Assembly: GCF_900129865.1 (NCBI RefSeq)
Contig: NZ_FQXD01000001.1
Coordinates: 186,001-250,000 of the forward strand
Direction of reading: 5' to 3'
DNA length: 64,000 nt
Source: Virgibacillus chiguensis
GTDB lineage: Bacteria > Bacillota > Bacilli > Bacillales > Amphibacillaceae
The translations under genes were made by a program, and so were the position numbers. Below are positions 44,872-54,623 of the stretch, piece by piece. Below the pieces are notes generated by a model. The model worked only from the letters and a program-made list of their open reading frames with translations, was not told the origin of the DNA and made no database searches. Numbering within the stretch: the first letter of the stretch is position 1; every line of letters begins with the position of its first letter.

Positions 44872-45933
44872 TTATAACTGAATTAATTCTTTTGGTGCCA
44901 AAGTTAGTCGTTCATTTCCTGTTTCAGTTAAGACTACATCATCTTCAATGCGGCATCCACCGACTTCTGGGATGTATATACCTGGTTCTACAGTAACAAC
45001 CATCCCCTTTTCTAAGGGCTTTTCAGATTTAAATGACAACGAAGGAGCTTCATGAACTTCCATACCTAGTCCATGTCCAGTTGAATGACCGAAAAATTCT
45101 CCATATCCGTTTTCTTTTATATAATCCCTCGTTGCTGCATCTGCTTCTTTACCAGTAACCCCAGGTTTAATAGCGGTTACTCCACGTAATTGAGCCTCTA
45201 GAACAATATGGTAGATGGAATGTAATTGGTCATTAATTTCCCCTACTGCTACAGTACGAGTAATATCAGAACAATAGCCTTGATATAATGCACCATAATC
45301 CATTGTCACTAGTTCCCCAGATTGGATTTTTTTATTCGAGGCAACACCATGTGGTAAGGCAGAACGATATCCAGAAGCTACGATAATATCGAAGCTTGAT
45401 GAAGTCGCGCCTTGCTTACGCATAAAAAACTCCAATTCATTAGAAATATCTATTTCTCTTACACCAGGCTTAATATAAGATTGAATATGGTCAAATGCAT
45501 CATCTGCTATTTTGGCAGCTTTTTTCATGATAGCTAATTCATCGTTTGTTTTAAAGATACGTAAAGATTCAACCATATTGTTTACAGGAATTAGTTCGAC
45601 TTCAAATGTGTCGTTAAACGTTGTGTACTCACTATATGTAACATGATCTTGTTCAAAACCCAGTTTCTTAATGCCCATATTTTTTAGCTGTTGTTTTATT
45701 TCTTCATTTAATCCCTGCTTATGTTCCACTACTGTAAAATCAGCGATTTGTTCATTTGCTTGATTTGTATAACGAAAATCAGTAATAAACCGAGCATCTG
45801 TTAAGCTAATTAAAGCAACACCCGCAGTACCAGTAAAACCAGTCATATAGCGACGATTTATTCCACTCGAAATCAAGATACCATCTAATTTCTTCGCTTC
45901 TAGCGCCTGTCTTAATTTGGTAAGCTTACTCAT
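44872..45933 (-). CDS. yqhT: M24-family Xaa-Pro aminopeptidase (YqhT)
   Basis: Removes N-terminal residues before proline. 353 residues: an N-terminal creatinase-like domain (1-125) and a pita-bread catalytic domain with the five dinuclear-metal ligands in [18 protein letters not shown] (two aspartates), [16 protein letters not shown] (histidine), TVEPGIYIP (glutamate) and GCRIEDDVV (glutamate). It lies 13 bases upstream of efp; the pairing is common in Firmicutes and fits EF-P-assisted proline-rich peptides only by association. Confidence 0.93.
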   Translation of the reverse strand: MSKLTKLRQALEAKKLDGILISSGINRRYMTGFTGTAGVALISLTDARFITDFRYTNQANEQIADFTVVEHKQGLNEEIKQQLKNMGIKKLGFEQDHVTYSEYTTFNDTFEVELIPVNNMVESLRIFKTNDELAIMKKAAKIADDAFDHIQSYIKPGVREIDISNELEFFMRKQGATSSSFDIIVASGYRSALPHGVASNKKIQSGELVTMDYGALYQGYCSDITRTVAVGEINDQLHSIYHIVLEAQLRGVTAIKPGVTGKEADAATRDYIKENGYGEFFGHSTGHGLGMEVHEAPSLSFKSEKPLEKGMVVTVEPGIYIPEVGGCRIEDDVVLTETGNERLTLAPKELIQL

Positions 45934-46036
45934 TTTCTCATCCCTTCATCTTCTATATTTTCCACAGGAAAATCGACTGTATACAGTTTATCATAAACAG
46001 CACCATTTGAATAATATAACCTGCTGATAACCAAGC

Positions 46037-46573
46037 CTATTTCTGCGACATTTCTGTTTGTGTTGTGTCATCTTTAACACGCTGCAGATCTTGATAATCA
46101 TAGGATATGGAATAGCCAATAAATGTTCCATAAAGCACATAAACACAAAGCGTGGAGACGATAGTGTCTAGATTTAATTTTTGTACAGATGGTACGTTTG
46201 AAAATATGGGGTTCATGATGATAAAAACAACTCCCCAAAGCACCCCCCCAAATACCACTCCCATCCAAAGCGAACTCATTTTTCGAAACAATAAATAATA
46301 AACGAAGGCTACTGCTATTGAAATGACGCCTATTGCGATAATAGTTATGAGCGTGCCTAGCCATGTATCAATCCATTCCGCTTGTAGCCATGAGCTCAAT
46401 ATAAATGATTTTGGAGCTATTTGAGAAAAATTAAAGTAGTATAATATTGTCGCAAACGTACTCCAAATTAAACCTCCAACAAAGCCTGTTAGCAAGGATC
46501 TAGACAAAATAGTCATTGGCGTTTCATGTTTATTTTGCTCTAAATGTTGATCTTGTTTATTCAATTTGAACAC
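46037..46573 (-). CDS. yqhR: YqhR-family membrane protein
   Basis: 178 residues with four hydrophobic helices (RSLLTGFVGGLIWSTFATIL, GTLITIIAIGVISIAVAFVY, LWMGVVFGGVLWGVVFIIM, TIVSTLCVYVLYGTFIGYSI) between polar ends. This is the plan of B. subtilis YqhR, of unknown function; conserved glycines and WGVVF are visible. In B. subtilis aroQ (yqhS) lies between yqhT and yqhR; here only about 100 bases separate them. Transcribed leftward, possibly with yqhT-efp. Confidence 0.82.
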   Translation of the reverse strand: MFKLNKQDQHLEQNKHETPMTILSRSLLTGFVGGLIWSTFATILYYFNFSQIAPKSFILSSWLQAEWIDTWLGTLITIIAIGVISIAVAFVYYLLFRKMSSLWMGVVFGGVLWGVVFIIMNPIFSNVPSVQKLNLDTIVSTLCVYVLYGTFIGYSISYDYQDLQRVKDDTTQTEMSQK

Positions 46574-47020
46574 CTCCTATATGTAGTATTACCGAAACAA
46601 AGTAAAGCCATCCCTGTAATATATGGTCATGCAATTTACCTATTTTTCTCTAGTTATTTCCTTGTTAATGCAGTAAAATAAAAGTATAGATATAATTACA
46701 TTTTTAGTTCGTTTCATTTAAAATAGATGAATATTATATTAAAAAGAAGGAAAAGCTATACATGACAGACTTATTTGATTAATGAGCAGGCAGCGTAAAT
46801 ACGTGACTTACCACTAAGCCTTTGTTTCACTTATACTATAAGCCTAAAAAATTTATATTTTTATTACCGTGTAAATAACATGTCATACCATACCTTCCAC
46901 TTCCAGTGTGCCGAATTCAGAAGCTTTTTTTAGAAGTGTCGCTACGATTAAAGACGTTTAAGCTTTAGAATCAGTAAATTGTGCGAAGTTGTATGATAAA
47001 CATAGATAGGAGGACGCGTA
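46574..47020. other. Intergenic region with a micro-ORF and repeat B fragment
   Basis: About 450 bases between divergent genes. At 46762-46782 a six-codon frame (MTDLFD then TAA) follows an AAGAAGGA-like site. Immediately after it, at about 46801-46843, is a fragment of the short dispersed repeat (TTTCACTTATACTATAAGCC block). The promoter of yqhP should lie near the right end, where GGAGGACG precedes its start. Confidence 0.5.
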
Positions 47021-47401
47021 ATGAAGCGAAAATCTATTTCCATTGCTGTGTATATGATTATCGGTTTAGCTACTATTGGACTATTAACACAACTATTTAC
47101 AAACCCTGGGAATTTAATCAATAACATGTTCATTTCCATCGGATTTGGGGTCATTCTATTTGCGATTATCTATTTTGTGTTTATTCGAAAAAAGAGTTCT
47201 TCGAATGAAATGAAGAAATATAAACAAGCTGTTAAGCAGTCTAAAGCAAAATACCACCAACAGAAACCAGCATACAAAGCAAACGCTACAAAGCAACAAC
47301 CAACCAACCCTACACTCCGAAAGAAAAAACATAAGCGGGCAGCTCATTTACGAGTTATTGAAGGTAACAAACACAAAAGGAAAGATCGTGCGTCTTTTTA
47401 A
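47021..47401 (+). CDS. yqhP: SA1362-family membrane protein (YqhP)
   Basis: 126 residues: two N-terminal transmembrane helices (ISIAVYMIIGLATIGLLT and MFISIGFGVILFAIIYFVFI) and a strongly basic cytoplasmic tail of about 65 residues rich in K, Q, A and R. Family name from Staphylococcus SA1362; B. subtilis YqhP has the same layout and place. No function is known. The start ATG 47021 follows GGAGGACGCG. The last nine codons and the stop are inside the terminator hairpin. Confidence 0.8.
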   Translation: MKRKSISIAVYMIIGLATIGLLTQLFTNPGNLINNMFISIGFGVILFAIIYFVFIRKKSSSNEMKKYKQAVKQSKAKYHQQKPAYKANATKQQPTNPTLRKKKHKRAAHLRVIEGNKHKRKDRASF

Positions 47402-47426
47402 AACGCGCACGATCTTTCCTTTTTTC
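47375..47426. terminator. Strong bidirectional terminator between yqhP and yqhO
   Basis: An 18-base-pair perfect stem (47375-47392 with 47406-47423) whose left arm is the end of the yqhP coding sequence and whose loop holds its stop codon. A- and T-runs flank it on both sides, and the genes converge here. Confidence 0.93.
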
Positions 47427-47482
47427 TCAGTTCACCTTTTTATAGTTCATAGTTGGTAACACTATTTACAAGGAAATCGAAA

Positions 47483-48376
47483 CTACTTAGGCCAACGTTC
47501 AAGAAACTTTTCTGTATACGCATATCCCGCTTGAATAAGTGCTGCTTTGGCGGTTTTATTGATATAAAAATCAGTACTTTCAATATTTTCCACAGAAATA
47601 AAAACAATGTTTTTTGCTTCCGACGTAGAGATGTAACGCGCATCATGCGCTTCTTTCATTGTAAGAAACAAAGCATGAAACATGTGTAATGCATTTTTTA
47701 TTTTACGAGGTTTTAATTCTTGGGTTGGGGTAGTAGTTAATTTGACACCGATAATTGGGCGGGTTCGTTTATGAGGTTTCTTTTCAAATATCCAAAGCGG
47801 AAAATTACTTAAAAGACCTCCGTCAATGATCAAGCTTTTCTCTTGTTTACCCCCTTTCAATTTCTGCGGCATGAAAAAATATGGAAAGCCTGCACTCATT
47901 CGAATAGCTTTAGCTACAGAAAATTCCTCTGGAGGTATACCATATATTCTTTCTAAATCATCAGGGATAACAACAAGCTTACCTAAAGATATATCGCTAA
48001 CAACGACTTTTAAATAACCGGCTTTAATATCTTGAAAAGTAAAAATTTGCTTTGCTGCTAATTTTTCTGCGATCCATTTTTCTAATTTATTCCCTTTATT
48101 AATCCCTAATTGAAAATATAAAAACAACCATTTTGTAAAAGGAAGCCATTTAGCCAATTTTGGGGGGTCTAAGAAATCTTTTAAATCCAACTCTTCCATA
48201 AAAGCTTCTATCTCTTTATGCTTGTACTCTGCCACTAATAAAGAAGCAATGATCGCTCCCGCTGAAGTACCTGCAACACGCTCCATCGTAAGACCTTTTT
48301 CTTCTATTTTTTTCACTGCACCAATAAAAGCATAAGCCTTCACTCCACCACCAGAAAATACACCATCTATTTGCAT
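47483..48376 (-). CDS. yqhO: Patatin-like phospholipase (YqhO)
   Basis: Predicted lipid acyl hydrolase, 297 residues, cytoplasmic. Patatin blocks: GVFSGGGVKAYAFIGAV near the N-terminus (oxyanion hole), the nucleophile serine in AGTSAGAI near residue 39, and the catalytic aspartate in IDGGLLSNFP near residue 190. B. subtilis YqhO is the counterpart at this map position. The endogenous substrate is unknown. It is convergent with yqhP and stands alone. Confidence 0.9.
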   Translation of the reverse strand: MQIDGVFSGGGVKAYAFIGAVKKIEEKGLTMERVAGTSAGAIIASLLVAEYKHKEIEAFMEELDLKDFLDPPKLAKWLPFTKWLFLYFQLGINKGNKLEKWIAEKLAAKQIFTFQDIKAGYLKVVVSDISLGKLVVIPDDLERIYGIPPEEFSVAKAIRMSAGFPYFFMPQKLKGGKQEKSLIIDGGLLSNFPLWIFEKKPHKRTRPIIGVKLTTTPTQELKPRKIKNALHMFHALFLTMKEAHDARYISTSEAKNIVFISVENIESTDFYINKTAKAALIQAGYAYTEKFLERWPK

Positions 48377-48749
48377 ACGCGTAATCTCCCCTTCATCACT
48401 TTTATAAGCGGTGGTTCAAAAAAAGGTAATTAAAACGTCGCACGTTTTTTCCTCCATAGATGGTTTTTACAAAAATTCGTGAAGGTAATCTCTAACTACT
48501 GATGCAGATGTACATCTTCACACACTACCTTCATACTCACTTGATAGAAAAACTTGGCTTGTCGCCAAGTCATATGGCGGAAGCTGTAGATTTTTTCTTA
48601 TACTATAAACCCTAAAAATTTTATGCTTTTTTAACCTTGTTTATGAACACACGCTTTTAGTTTTATAAATAAGCAGTGAAGTGCAAAAATAGAACCTCTT
48701 AAAGATTATTTTTTAAATGAAGGCTTTCCAGTTTAGGTAAAAAAACGAT
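48377..48749. other. Spacer between mntR and yqhO with repeat B
   Basis: About 370 bases with no gene. It carries the yqhO promoter region (not located), the best-preserved copy of repeat B at 48546-48610, and nothing else I can identify. Confidence 0.5.
48546..48610 (+). repeat. Short dispersed repeat B, copy 2 (best preserved)
   Basis: About 65 bases: ACTTGGC-TTGTC-GCCAAGT forms a small hairpin, then CATATGGCGGAAGCTGTAG and TTCTTATACTATAAAC. Related copies lie at 1631, 49943 and 57800, with fragments near 38365, 46801 and 57292. Confidence 0.75.
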
Positions 48750-49181
48750 TTATGAATTGCCTTCCAATTCTGCTTCATGATGCGTGCGCTTTAGTTCTTC
48801 TACTCGAGCTTTATCTTCTTTAAAATAATTGACAACATCACCAATTCGATCAATGGAATTCCAACTCAAATGGTGCTCAATCCCCTCTACATCATTATAA
48901 ATATTTTCATGATCTACTCCTATAATTTGCAAAAATTCTTCTAGTAGGTCATGACGGAAAACCAATCTCTCTCCAACTTTTTTTCCTTTAGCTGTTAAAA
49001 TAAAGCCTCGATATTTCTCATAATTCAAGTAATTATCGCGGTCTAATTTTTGTACCATTTTTGTTACTGAAGATGGGTGTACTTCTAATGCCTCTGCAAT
49101 ATCAGAAACACGTGCATATCCTTTTGATTCCATTAAGTTATAAATCTGCTCTATATAATCTTCCATGCTTGGTGTAGGCAT
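48750..49181 (-). CDS. mntR: Manganese-responsive repressor MntR (DtxR family)
   Basis: Represses Mn(II) uptake genes when manganese is high. 143 residues: winged-helix domain (1-70; [20 protein letters not shown]) and dimerisation domain. Metal ligands are recognisable: D8 and E11 in EDYIEQ, a histidine in [10 protein letters not shown] (about H77) and the acidic/histidine cluster in GIEHHLSW (E99, E102, H103 region). B. subtilis MntR has 142 residues and the same place. CGGAGG precedes the start. Confidence 0.95.
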   Translation of the reverse strand: MPTPSMEDYIEQIYNLMESKGYARVSDIAEALEVHPSSVTKMVQKLDRDNYLNYEKYRGFILTAKGKKVGERLVFRHDLLEEFLQIIGVDHENIYNDVEGIEHHLSWNSIDRIGDVVNYFKEDKARVEELKRTHHEAELEGNS

Positions 49182-49409
49182 ATCAGTTCCTCCGTTTCAA
49201 GAATAATTTTTTATCTAAGGCAAAATTGTTTCTATTATAAGGATACATGATTTATGAATAGGAAACAAGCTATAATAACTTATCATATATTGTATTTATT
49301 TTCACCCTTCCAACCCATTTCAAAATCAAACCATCGTATAACTTTTGAAAAATAGCTCTAAACCACCTATAATAGAAACTGTACAAATGTGAAAGACGGG
49401 GGAAAAATA

Positions 49410-49781
49410 ATGGAATTTTTAGCAATACTCATCGTTGTTCTTGCAGCCTTTCTTATATTTCGGTTTTTCAGACAACGTATGTATTTAAAAACATTAACTG
49501 AAGATCAATTTCGTGAAGGTTATCGTAAAGCGCAGTTAATTGATGTACGAGAACCACAAGAGTTTAAACGTGGACATATTCTAGGAGCAAGGAATATACC
49601 AGTTACGCAAATGAAACAAAGACTAGTGGAATTGCGTACAGACAAGCCTGTTTACCTGTATTGTCAAGGCGGTTCAAGAGCTGCTAGAGCTGCGCAACTA
49701 TTGCATAAAAAAGGGTATAAGAACATTAACGTGTTAAAAGGCGGTTTTAAAAAATGGACAGGAAAGATTAAGCAATCTTAA
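49410..49781 (+). CDS. yqhL: Membrane-anchored rhodanese-like protein YqhL
   Basis: 123 residues: an N-terminal transmembrane helix (FLAILIVVLAAFLIFRFF) followed by a single rhodanese domain with IDVREPQEFKRGHI and the active cysteine in LYCQGGSRAA, which suggests a persulfide carrier or sulfurtransferase on the cytoplasmic face. ATG 49410 is chosen over 49389 because GGGGGAA lies seven bases before it. It is monocistronic between mntR and a repeat-rich spacer. Confidence 0.88.
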   Translation: MEFLAILIVVLAAFLIFRFFRQRMYLKTLTEDQFREGYRKAQLIDVREPQEFKRGHILGARNIPVTQMKQRLVELRTDKPVYLYCQGGSRAARAAQLLHKKGYKNINVLKGGFKKWTGKIKQS

Positions 49782-49942
49782 CTCTCTAGCAAAATCCACA
49801 ATACAATAAAACTGCTTTCTCTTTTAAAAAAAGGAAGAATAGCATCTATTAAACGGCTTTAGCTCTATGGACGATAGAGTTAAAGCCATTTAATTAGTTA
49901 TTTCTCAACATAAAATGGCCTATTTATTTCTTTGAATTTATT

Positions 49943-50010
49943 AGAAAAACCTGGCTTGTCGCCAAGTCTTTATGCCAGTTGAGCGAAGTCGTTTTACTTA
50001 TATTATAATT
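49943..50010 (+). repeat. Short dispersed repeat B, copy 3
   Basis: AGAAAAACCTGGCTTGTC and CCAAGTC keep the hairpin; the second half is diverged but retains ACTTATATTATAA. It lies in the yqhL-gcvPB spacer (about 490 bases without a gene). Confidence 0.65.
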
Positions 50011-50070
50011 CTTAAAATCTTATATTTTTCTTTCATGCAAGAGGATGATCTAAAGACAACGTTTGAAAAG

Positions 50071-50094
50071 AGTTTAGTTTAGTTTAGTTTAGTT
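50071..50094. repeat. Short tandem repeat (AGTTT)n
   Basis: Four exact AGTTT units followed by AGTT, in non-coding DNA downstream of gcvPB. It may vary in number between strains. Confidence 0.85.
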
Positions 50095-50173
50095 ATCTCC
50101 TGTTTAAGCTTGTCCAGCACACATCCATTCATTTATTCTTGATGGAAATTTCACAGCACTTCATACTCGGCAT

Positions 50174-50230
50174 AAATACTCCCCACAGATAGCGAAAGTT
50201 TTCATCTTCTCTTCTTTAAGGGGAGTATTT
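50174..50230. repeat. Inverted repeat downstream of gcvPB
   Basis: AAATACTCCCC (50174-50184) and GGGGAGTATTT (50220-50230) are perfect complements 35 bases apart. The stem lies 45 bases past the gcvPB stop but has no T-run, so a role in termination or RNA protection is only possible. Confidence 0.55.
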
Positions 50231-50274
50231 AAACAAACTTTTAATACCTTTTGAAAGTTATCAATTAAGGTTTC

Positions 50275-51732
50275 CTATTTTTCATACCGTAAAATCGGCT
50301 TTCTAGCAGCTGTGGTTTCATCCATCCGTTTAACAATTGTTTCATGCGGTGCTTCTTGTACTAACTCAGGTTCGTCTCTTGCTTCAGTAGCAATCTGCTT
50401 CATTGCCTCAATAAATCCATCTAACGTTTCTTTTGCTTCTGTTTCTGTTGGTTCCATCATTAACGCTTCTTCCACATTTAGAGGGAAGTAAATGGTAGGT
50501 GGATGATAGCCATAGTCTAACAACCGTTTAGCAATATCCAATGTACGTACACCCAATCTTTTCTGACGTCTACCAGAGAGGACAAACTCATGCTTACAAT
50601 GTTGATCGAACGGTAAATCATATTCTTCTTGTAATTGCCTCATCAAGTAATTTGCATTTATTACCGCATACTCGCTTGCTTTCTTCAAACCTTCTGCACC
50701 CATCGTACGAATATACGTATAAGCACGTAAATAAATCCCAAAGTTACCGTAATAAGGCTTTACCCTCCCGATTGATTGAGGGAGATCATGATTAAATCGA
50801 TAAGCTGCTCCTCGTTTTTCCAATATGGGTTTTGGTAAAAATGGTTTTAGCTCTTCTGTCACGCCAACTGGGCCAGATCCTGGGCCTCCGCCACCATGAG
50901 GACCTGTAAATGTTTTATGAAGATTTAAGTGGACAGCATCAAATCCCATATCACCTGGACGCGCATAACCCATAATGGCATTTAAATTTGCTCCATCATA
51001 GTATAACTTTCCACCAGCTTCATGAACAATTTGCGCCATTGCTTCAATTTCTGTTTCAAATAAGCCTAATGTGTTTGGGTTTGTTAGCATTAATGCAGCA
51101 GTATCAGAGCCGACTACCCTTTTCAAATCTTCTAAATCAACAAGCCCTTTGTCATTAGATTTCACTGTTACCGATTCAAATCCGGCAACGGTTGCTGAAG
51201 CTGGGTTTGTACCGTGAGCTGAGTCAGGAACAATCACTTTTGTGCGATGGAAATCTCCATTTGCTTCATGGAAAGCACGAATCATCATTAAAGCAGTCCA
51301 TTCGCCTTGAGCACCTGCAGCAGATTGTAAAGAAACTTCATCCATTCCAGTTATCTCTGACAACGCCGTTTGCAAGTCATACATCATTTCCATTGCCCCT
51401 TGCACACTGCTTTCGGGTTGATTTGGATGAATATGACTAAAGCCATCCATCCGTGCAACATCTTCGTTAATTTTAGGGTTATACTTCATCGTGCAAGATC
51501 CTAATGGATAAAAACCGGAATCTACACCATAATTTCTATTCGATAGAGCTGTATAATGACGCATTAAATCGAGCTCGCTAATTTCAGGGAGATCTGGTGA
51601 TTCTGTTCGAATATACGATTTTGGCAATTCTGCTTCTAAATCTATATCAGGTACATCTAACTCTGGTAAACTATACCCCGTTCTGCCAGTTTTACTACGT
51701 TCAAAAATTAATGGAAAGTCTCGATTAGCCAT
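50275..51732 (-). CDS. gcvPB: Glycine dehydrogenase (decarboxylating) subunit 2
   Basis: PLP-dependent P-protein, C-terminal half in organisms with a split P-protein. 485 residues: [12 protein letters not shown] near 155, [10 protein letters not shown] near 185, and the cofactor lysine in [16 protein letters not shown] near residue 272. The C-terminus has [16 protein letters not shown]. It decarboxylates glycine and passes the aminomethyl group to the lipoyl H-protein (not in this window). It overlaps gcvPA by eight bases. Confidence 0.96.
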   Translation of the reverse strand: MANRDFPLIFERSKTGRTGYSLPELDVPDIDLEAELPKSYIRTESPDLPEISELDLMRHYTALSNRNYGVDSGFYPLGSCTMKYNPKINEDVARMDGFSHIHPNQPESSVQGAMEMMYDLQTALSEITGMDEVSLQSAAGAQGEWTALMMIRAFHEANGDFHRTKVIVPDSAHGTNPASATVAGFESVTVKSNDKGLVDLEDLKRVVGSDTAALMLTNPNTLGLFETEIEAMAQIVHEAGGKLYYDGANLNAIMGYARPGDMGFDAVHLNLHKTFTGPHGGGGPGSGPVGVTEELKPFLPKPILEKRGAAYRFNHDLPQSIGRVKPYYGNFGIYLRAYTYIRTMGAEGLKKASEYAVINANYLMRQLQEEYDLPFDQHCKHEFVLSGRRQKRLGVRTLDIAKRLLDYGYHPPTIYFPLNVEEALMMEPTETEAKETLDGFIEAMKQIATEARDEPELVQEAPHETIVKRMDETTAARKPILRYEK

Positions 51733-53074
51733 GAATATCCCTCAATTCTTTGACAAATTGATTTATTTCTTTCATACTTCTGTTTTCCGTAACAGCTATA
51801 AGCATATGTCCGTTCATGTCAGGATAATCTTTTGCCAGATCATATCCTCCAATGATCCCTTTTTTAAGTAATTGCTCATTAATTTCTGCAACAGGCTTAT
51901 CCAATTGAATAATAAACTCGTTGAAAAATGCACCATTATGAACCGTTGAAAGTCCTGATTCCTCCAGTTTTTTCATCGCATAACGTGCTTTTTTCATGTT
52001 CAAAGCTGCCATTTTTTTTAGTCCATGTTTTCCAATGGAACTCATCGCAACTGCACTCGCAAGCGCGTTTAATGCTTGATTGGAACAAATATTAGAGGTA
52101 GCCTTATCTCTACGAATATGCTGTTCCCTTGCCTGTAATGTAAGAACGAATCCTCTAACACCATCCTCGTCCGTAGTTTGTCCTACTAGTCTACCTGGAA
52201 CTTTTCGCATAAGCTTTTTTGTAGTTGCAAAATAACCACAATGCGGCCCACCAAATTGCGCAGGAATACCGAATACTTGTGTATCCCCTACTACAATATC
52301 TGCACCGAATGCTGCAGGCGGTGTTAAATAACCTAAAGCTAATGGATTACTTGATGTTATAAGCATCGTTTTCTTTTGGTTTTCAAGCAACTGTTGCACT
52401 TCTTCCATCGGTTCTAGTTGACCTAAAAAGTTTGGATACTGTATAACGACACTTGCTGTTTCCTCATCCAATGCTGTTTTTAATTGTTCTACGTCTGTTT
52501 TTCCTTCCTTTGTATCAATGTAGACGATCTCCAAATTTGGACCTTTTGCATACGTTTCAATTACCATACGATACTGAGGGTGTACAGCAGTAGAAACTAA
52601 TATCTTTTTACGCTTTGTTTGTGCAGCACTTAAATTAACAGCTTCCGCCAGAGCAGTTCCACCATCATACATAGAGGAATTAGCCACATCCATACCTGTT
52701 AGTTCACAAATCATCGTCTGAAATTCAAAAATGGCTTGTAGCTCCCCCTGCGAAATTTCTGGTTGGTACGGTGTATATGCTGTATAAAATTCTGATCTGG
52801 AAATAACATGATCGACAACAGATGGAATAAAGTGATCATAAACACCAGCCCCTAAAAAGCTTGTGTATTGCTTTAAATTTGCATTTTTATTTGCTAGTTG
52901 TGCCAATTCTTTTTTCAAATCCACTTCATTAGCAGGTTTTTTTAAATCCATTGGTCGATTTAGACGTACATTGCTTGGTATATCGGAAAAAAGCTCCTCT
53001 GAGTCTTTGACACCAATACTAGCTAACATGGCTTGTTTATCCTCTTCTGTCATAGGTAAATAGCGAAATTCCAT
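51725..53074 (-). CDS. gcvPA: Glycine dehydrogenase (decarboxylating) subunit 1
   Basis: Partner half of the split P-protein, 449 residues. [19 protein letters not shown] near 75, [18 protein letters not shown] near 115, [11 protein letters not shown] near 140 and GGPHCGYFA near 272 are family blocks. It lacks the PLP lysine, which is in GcvPB, as expected. It starts 12 bases after gcvT; the three genes form one transcript behind the riboswitch. Confidence 0.96.
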   Translation of the reverse strand: MEFRYLPMTEEDKQAMLASIGVKDSEELFSDIPSNVRLNRPMDLKKPANEVDLKKELAQLANKNANLKQYTSFLGAGVYDHFIPSVVDHVISRSEFYTAYTPYQPEISQGELQAIFEFQTMICELTGMDVANSSMYDGGTALAEAVNLSAAQTKRKKILVSTAVHPQYRMVIETYAKGPNLEIVYIDTKEGKTDVEQLKTALDEETASVVIQYPNFLGQLEPMEEVQQLLENQKKTMLITSSNPLALGYLTPPAAFGADIVVGDTQVFGIPAQFGGPHCGYFATTKKLMRKVPGRLVGQTTDEDGVRGFVLTLQAREQHIRRDKATSNICSNQALNALASAVAMSSIGKHGLKKMAALNMKKARYAMKKLEESGLSTVHNGAFFNEFIIQLDKPVAEINEQLLKKGIIGGYDLAKDYPDMNGHMLIAVTENRSMKEINQFVKELRDIHG

Positions 53075-53086
53075 TGGTTTGCCCCC

Positions 53087-54202
53087 CTACCTTTCACGTT
53101 TATAAAAAGGTGTTTCTATTATTCTTGCTTTTAATAGGCGCTTTCTTACTTGGACGAAAAGCACAGTTCCAAGTTCTGCAGAAGCAGTGCTTACTAAAGC
53201 AAGACCCAAATTCTTTTGAAATGTTGGTGATTGCGTTCCTGAAGTAATGAATCCTACTTTTGTTTCGCCATCATAAACTTCGTAACCCGTTCTTGGAATG
53301 CCTTTATCAAGCATTTCTAAACCAACAAGTTGTCTCTTTGCACCTTGTTCCATTTGCTGCTGTAATACATGTTTACCAATGAAGTCATTTGCTTTATTTA
53401 CCTTTACTGCAAATGATAACCCAGTTTCTATCGGCGTAATCTCTGGAGATAATTCTTGACCATATAAAGGTAAACCCGCTTCAAATCGTAATGTATCTCT
53501 AGCGCCTAATCCGATTGGTTCCACGCCTTTTTCTTTACCAGCGTCTAAAATTGCTTTCCATAGTGCAATCCCACTCGCTGTAGGTATATAGATTTCAAAT
53601 CCGTCTTCTCCTGTATACCCTGTACGAGATACGAGTGCTCGCTCTTCTACCCCTGTAAAAGTGATATCTGTCTCAAATCTAAAGAAGCGGATTGCCGATA
53701 AATCTGCTGATGTGAGCGATTGCAATACTTCTTCTGCAAGAGGACCTTGTAAAGCAAGCTGAGCATAACAATTGGAAACATTCTTAATAGTAATCTCTTC
53801 CGCTACATAATCATTATTGTCAAGAAGCCATTGATAGTCTTTATCTGTGTTTGCTGCATTTACAACAAGCAAGTAGTCGTCTTCTTTTAGCTTATAAATT
53901 AAAAAATCATCAACGGTTCCGCCATCTTCATAACACATAAACGTATATTGTGCCCGATTCGGCGTTAGTTTTGCCACATCATTCGTAACCATTCGTTGCA
54001 AAAATTCTAAACTTTTTGGCCCTTTAACTTCAATTTCCCCCATATGCGATACATCAAATAGTCCAGCTTTCGTCCTCGTCACCTCATGTTCATGTTTAAT
54101 GCCTTTAAACTGAACAGGTAAGTTCCAGCCGCCAAAATCAATAACTTTAGCTCCATATTCTTCATAAATAGGATATAAAGGCGTTTGCTTTAATTCACTC
54201 AT
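53087..54202 (-). CDS. gcvT: Aminomethyltransferase (glycine cleavage T-protein)
   Basis: Moves the methylene group from the lipoyl arm to tetrahydrofolate, releasing ammonia. 371 residues: DFGGWNLPVQF near residue 23, FDVSHMGEIEVKG near 50 including the catalytic aspartate region, GTVDDFLIYKL near 95, SRTGYTGEDGFEIY near 188. ATG 54202 follows AAGGGAGTG; the frame reaches 54262 but that part encodes the terminator stem, not protein. First gene of the gcv operon. Confidence 0.96.
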   Translation of the reverse strand: MSELKQTPLYPIYEEYGAKVIDFGGWNLPVQFKGIKHEHEVTRTKAGLFDVSHMGEIEVKGPKSLEFLQRMVTNDVAKLTPNRAQYTFMCYEDGGTVDDFLIYKLKEDDYLLVVNAANTDKDYQWLLDNNDYVAEEITIKNVSNCYAQLALQGPLAEEVLQSLTSADLSAIRFFRFETDITFTGVEERALVSRTGYTGEDGFEIYIPTASGIALWKAILDAGKEKGVEPIGLGARDTLRFEAGLPLYGQELSPEITPIETGLSFAVKVNKANDFIGKHVLQQQMEQGAKRQLVGLEMLDKGIPRTGYEVYDGETKVGFITSGTQSPTFQKNLGLALVSTASAELGTVLFVQVRKRLLKARIIETPFYKRER

Positions 54203-54233
54203 CCCGATCACTCCCTTAAATCTTTCTATAGTA

Positions 54234-54273
54234 CAAAAAACAGAGATTTCATTGTTTTTCATGAAATCTCTGT
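54234..54273 (-). terminator. Riboswitch-controlled terminator before gcvT
   Basis: A perfect 13-base-pair stem (54240-54252 with 54261-54273) followed by six Ts on the minus strand. Its first arm reuses the last bases of the second glycine aptamer, so glycine binding would compete with terminator formation and switch the operon on. Confidence 0.93.
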
Positions 54274-54475
54274 CCTGCTACCAGAAAGTTGCATACCGAT
54301 AACTAATATAATCGGTACTTGCTTCGTGGGTGGTCTACAGCTAACCGCCGTAAACACTCTCCAGAGTTGCGTCCTACAAGAGTCTGTTTGCCTGAGAGAT
54401 TCGCTTTCACTTGCTCCTTCGGCGTTACATAGTTTAACACTTTAAAAACAAGCCATCTATGTAAACTCTCCCCTT
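54268..54475 (-). promoter_or_regulatory. Tandem glycine riboswitch (two aptamers)
   Basis: Upstream aptamer: GGGGAGAGT start, GCCGAAGGAGCAAG core, AATCTCTCAGGCAAA, then GACTCTTG closing. Downstream aptamer: ACTCTGGAGAG, ACCCACGAAGCAAG core, AACTTTCTGGTAGCAGG. Both cores are the conserved glycine-aptamer signature, joined by a short linker, and the gcvT-gcvPA-gcvPB operon follows. Known B. subtilis gcv control is the same on-switch. Confidence 0.95.
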
Positions 54476-54623
54476 GTATTCATTCGCTTTTATGAAAAAT
54501 GTAGTTTTGGTTATACTATGTACTAATTCATCAATGAAACATCTATTTATTGTGTATTATTATATCACATATATAGAAAGATAAAATAGAGAAACAGTTA
54601 TTATATAGAAAAGGAAGGTTACC

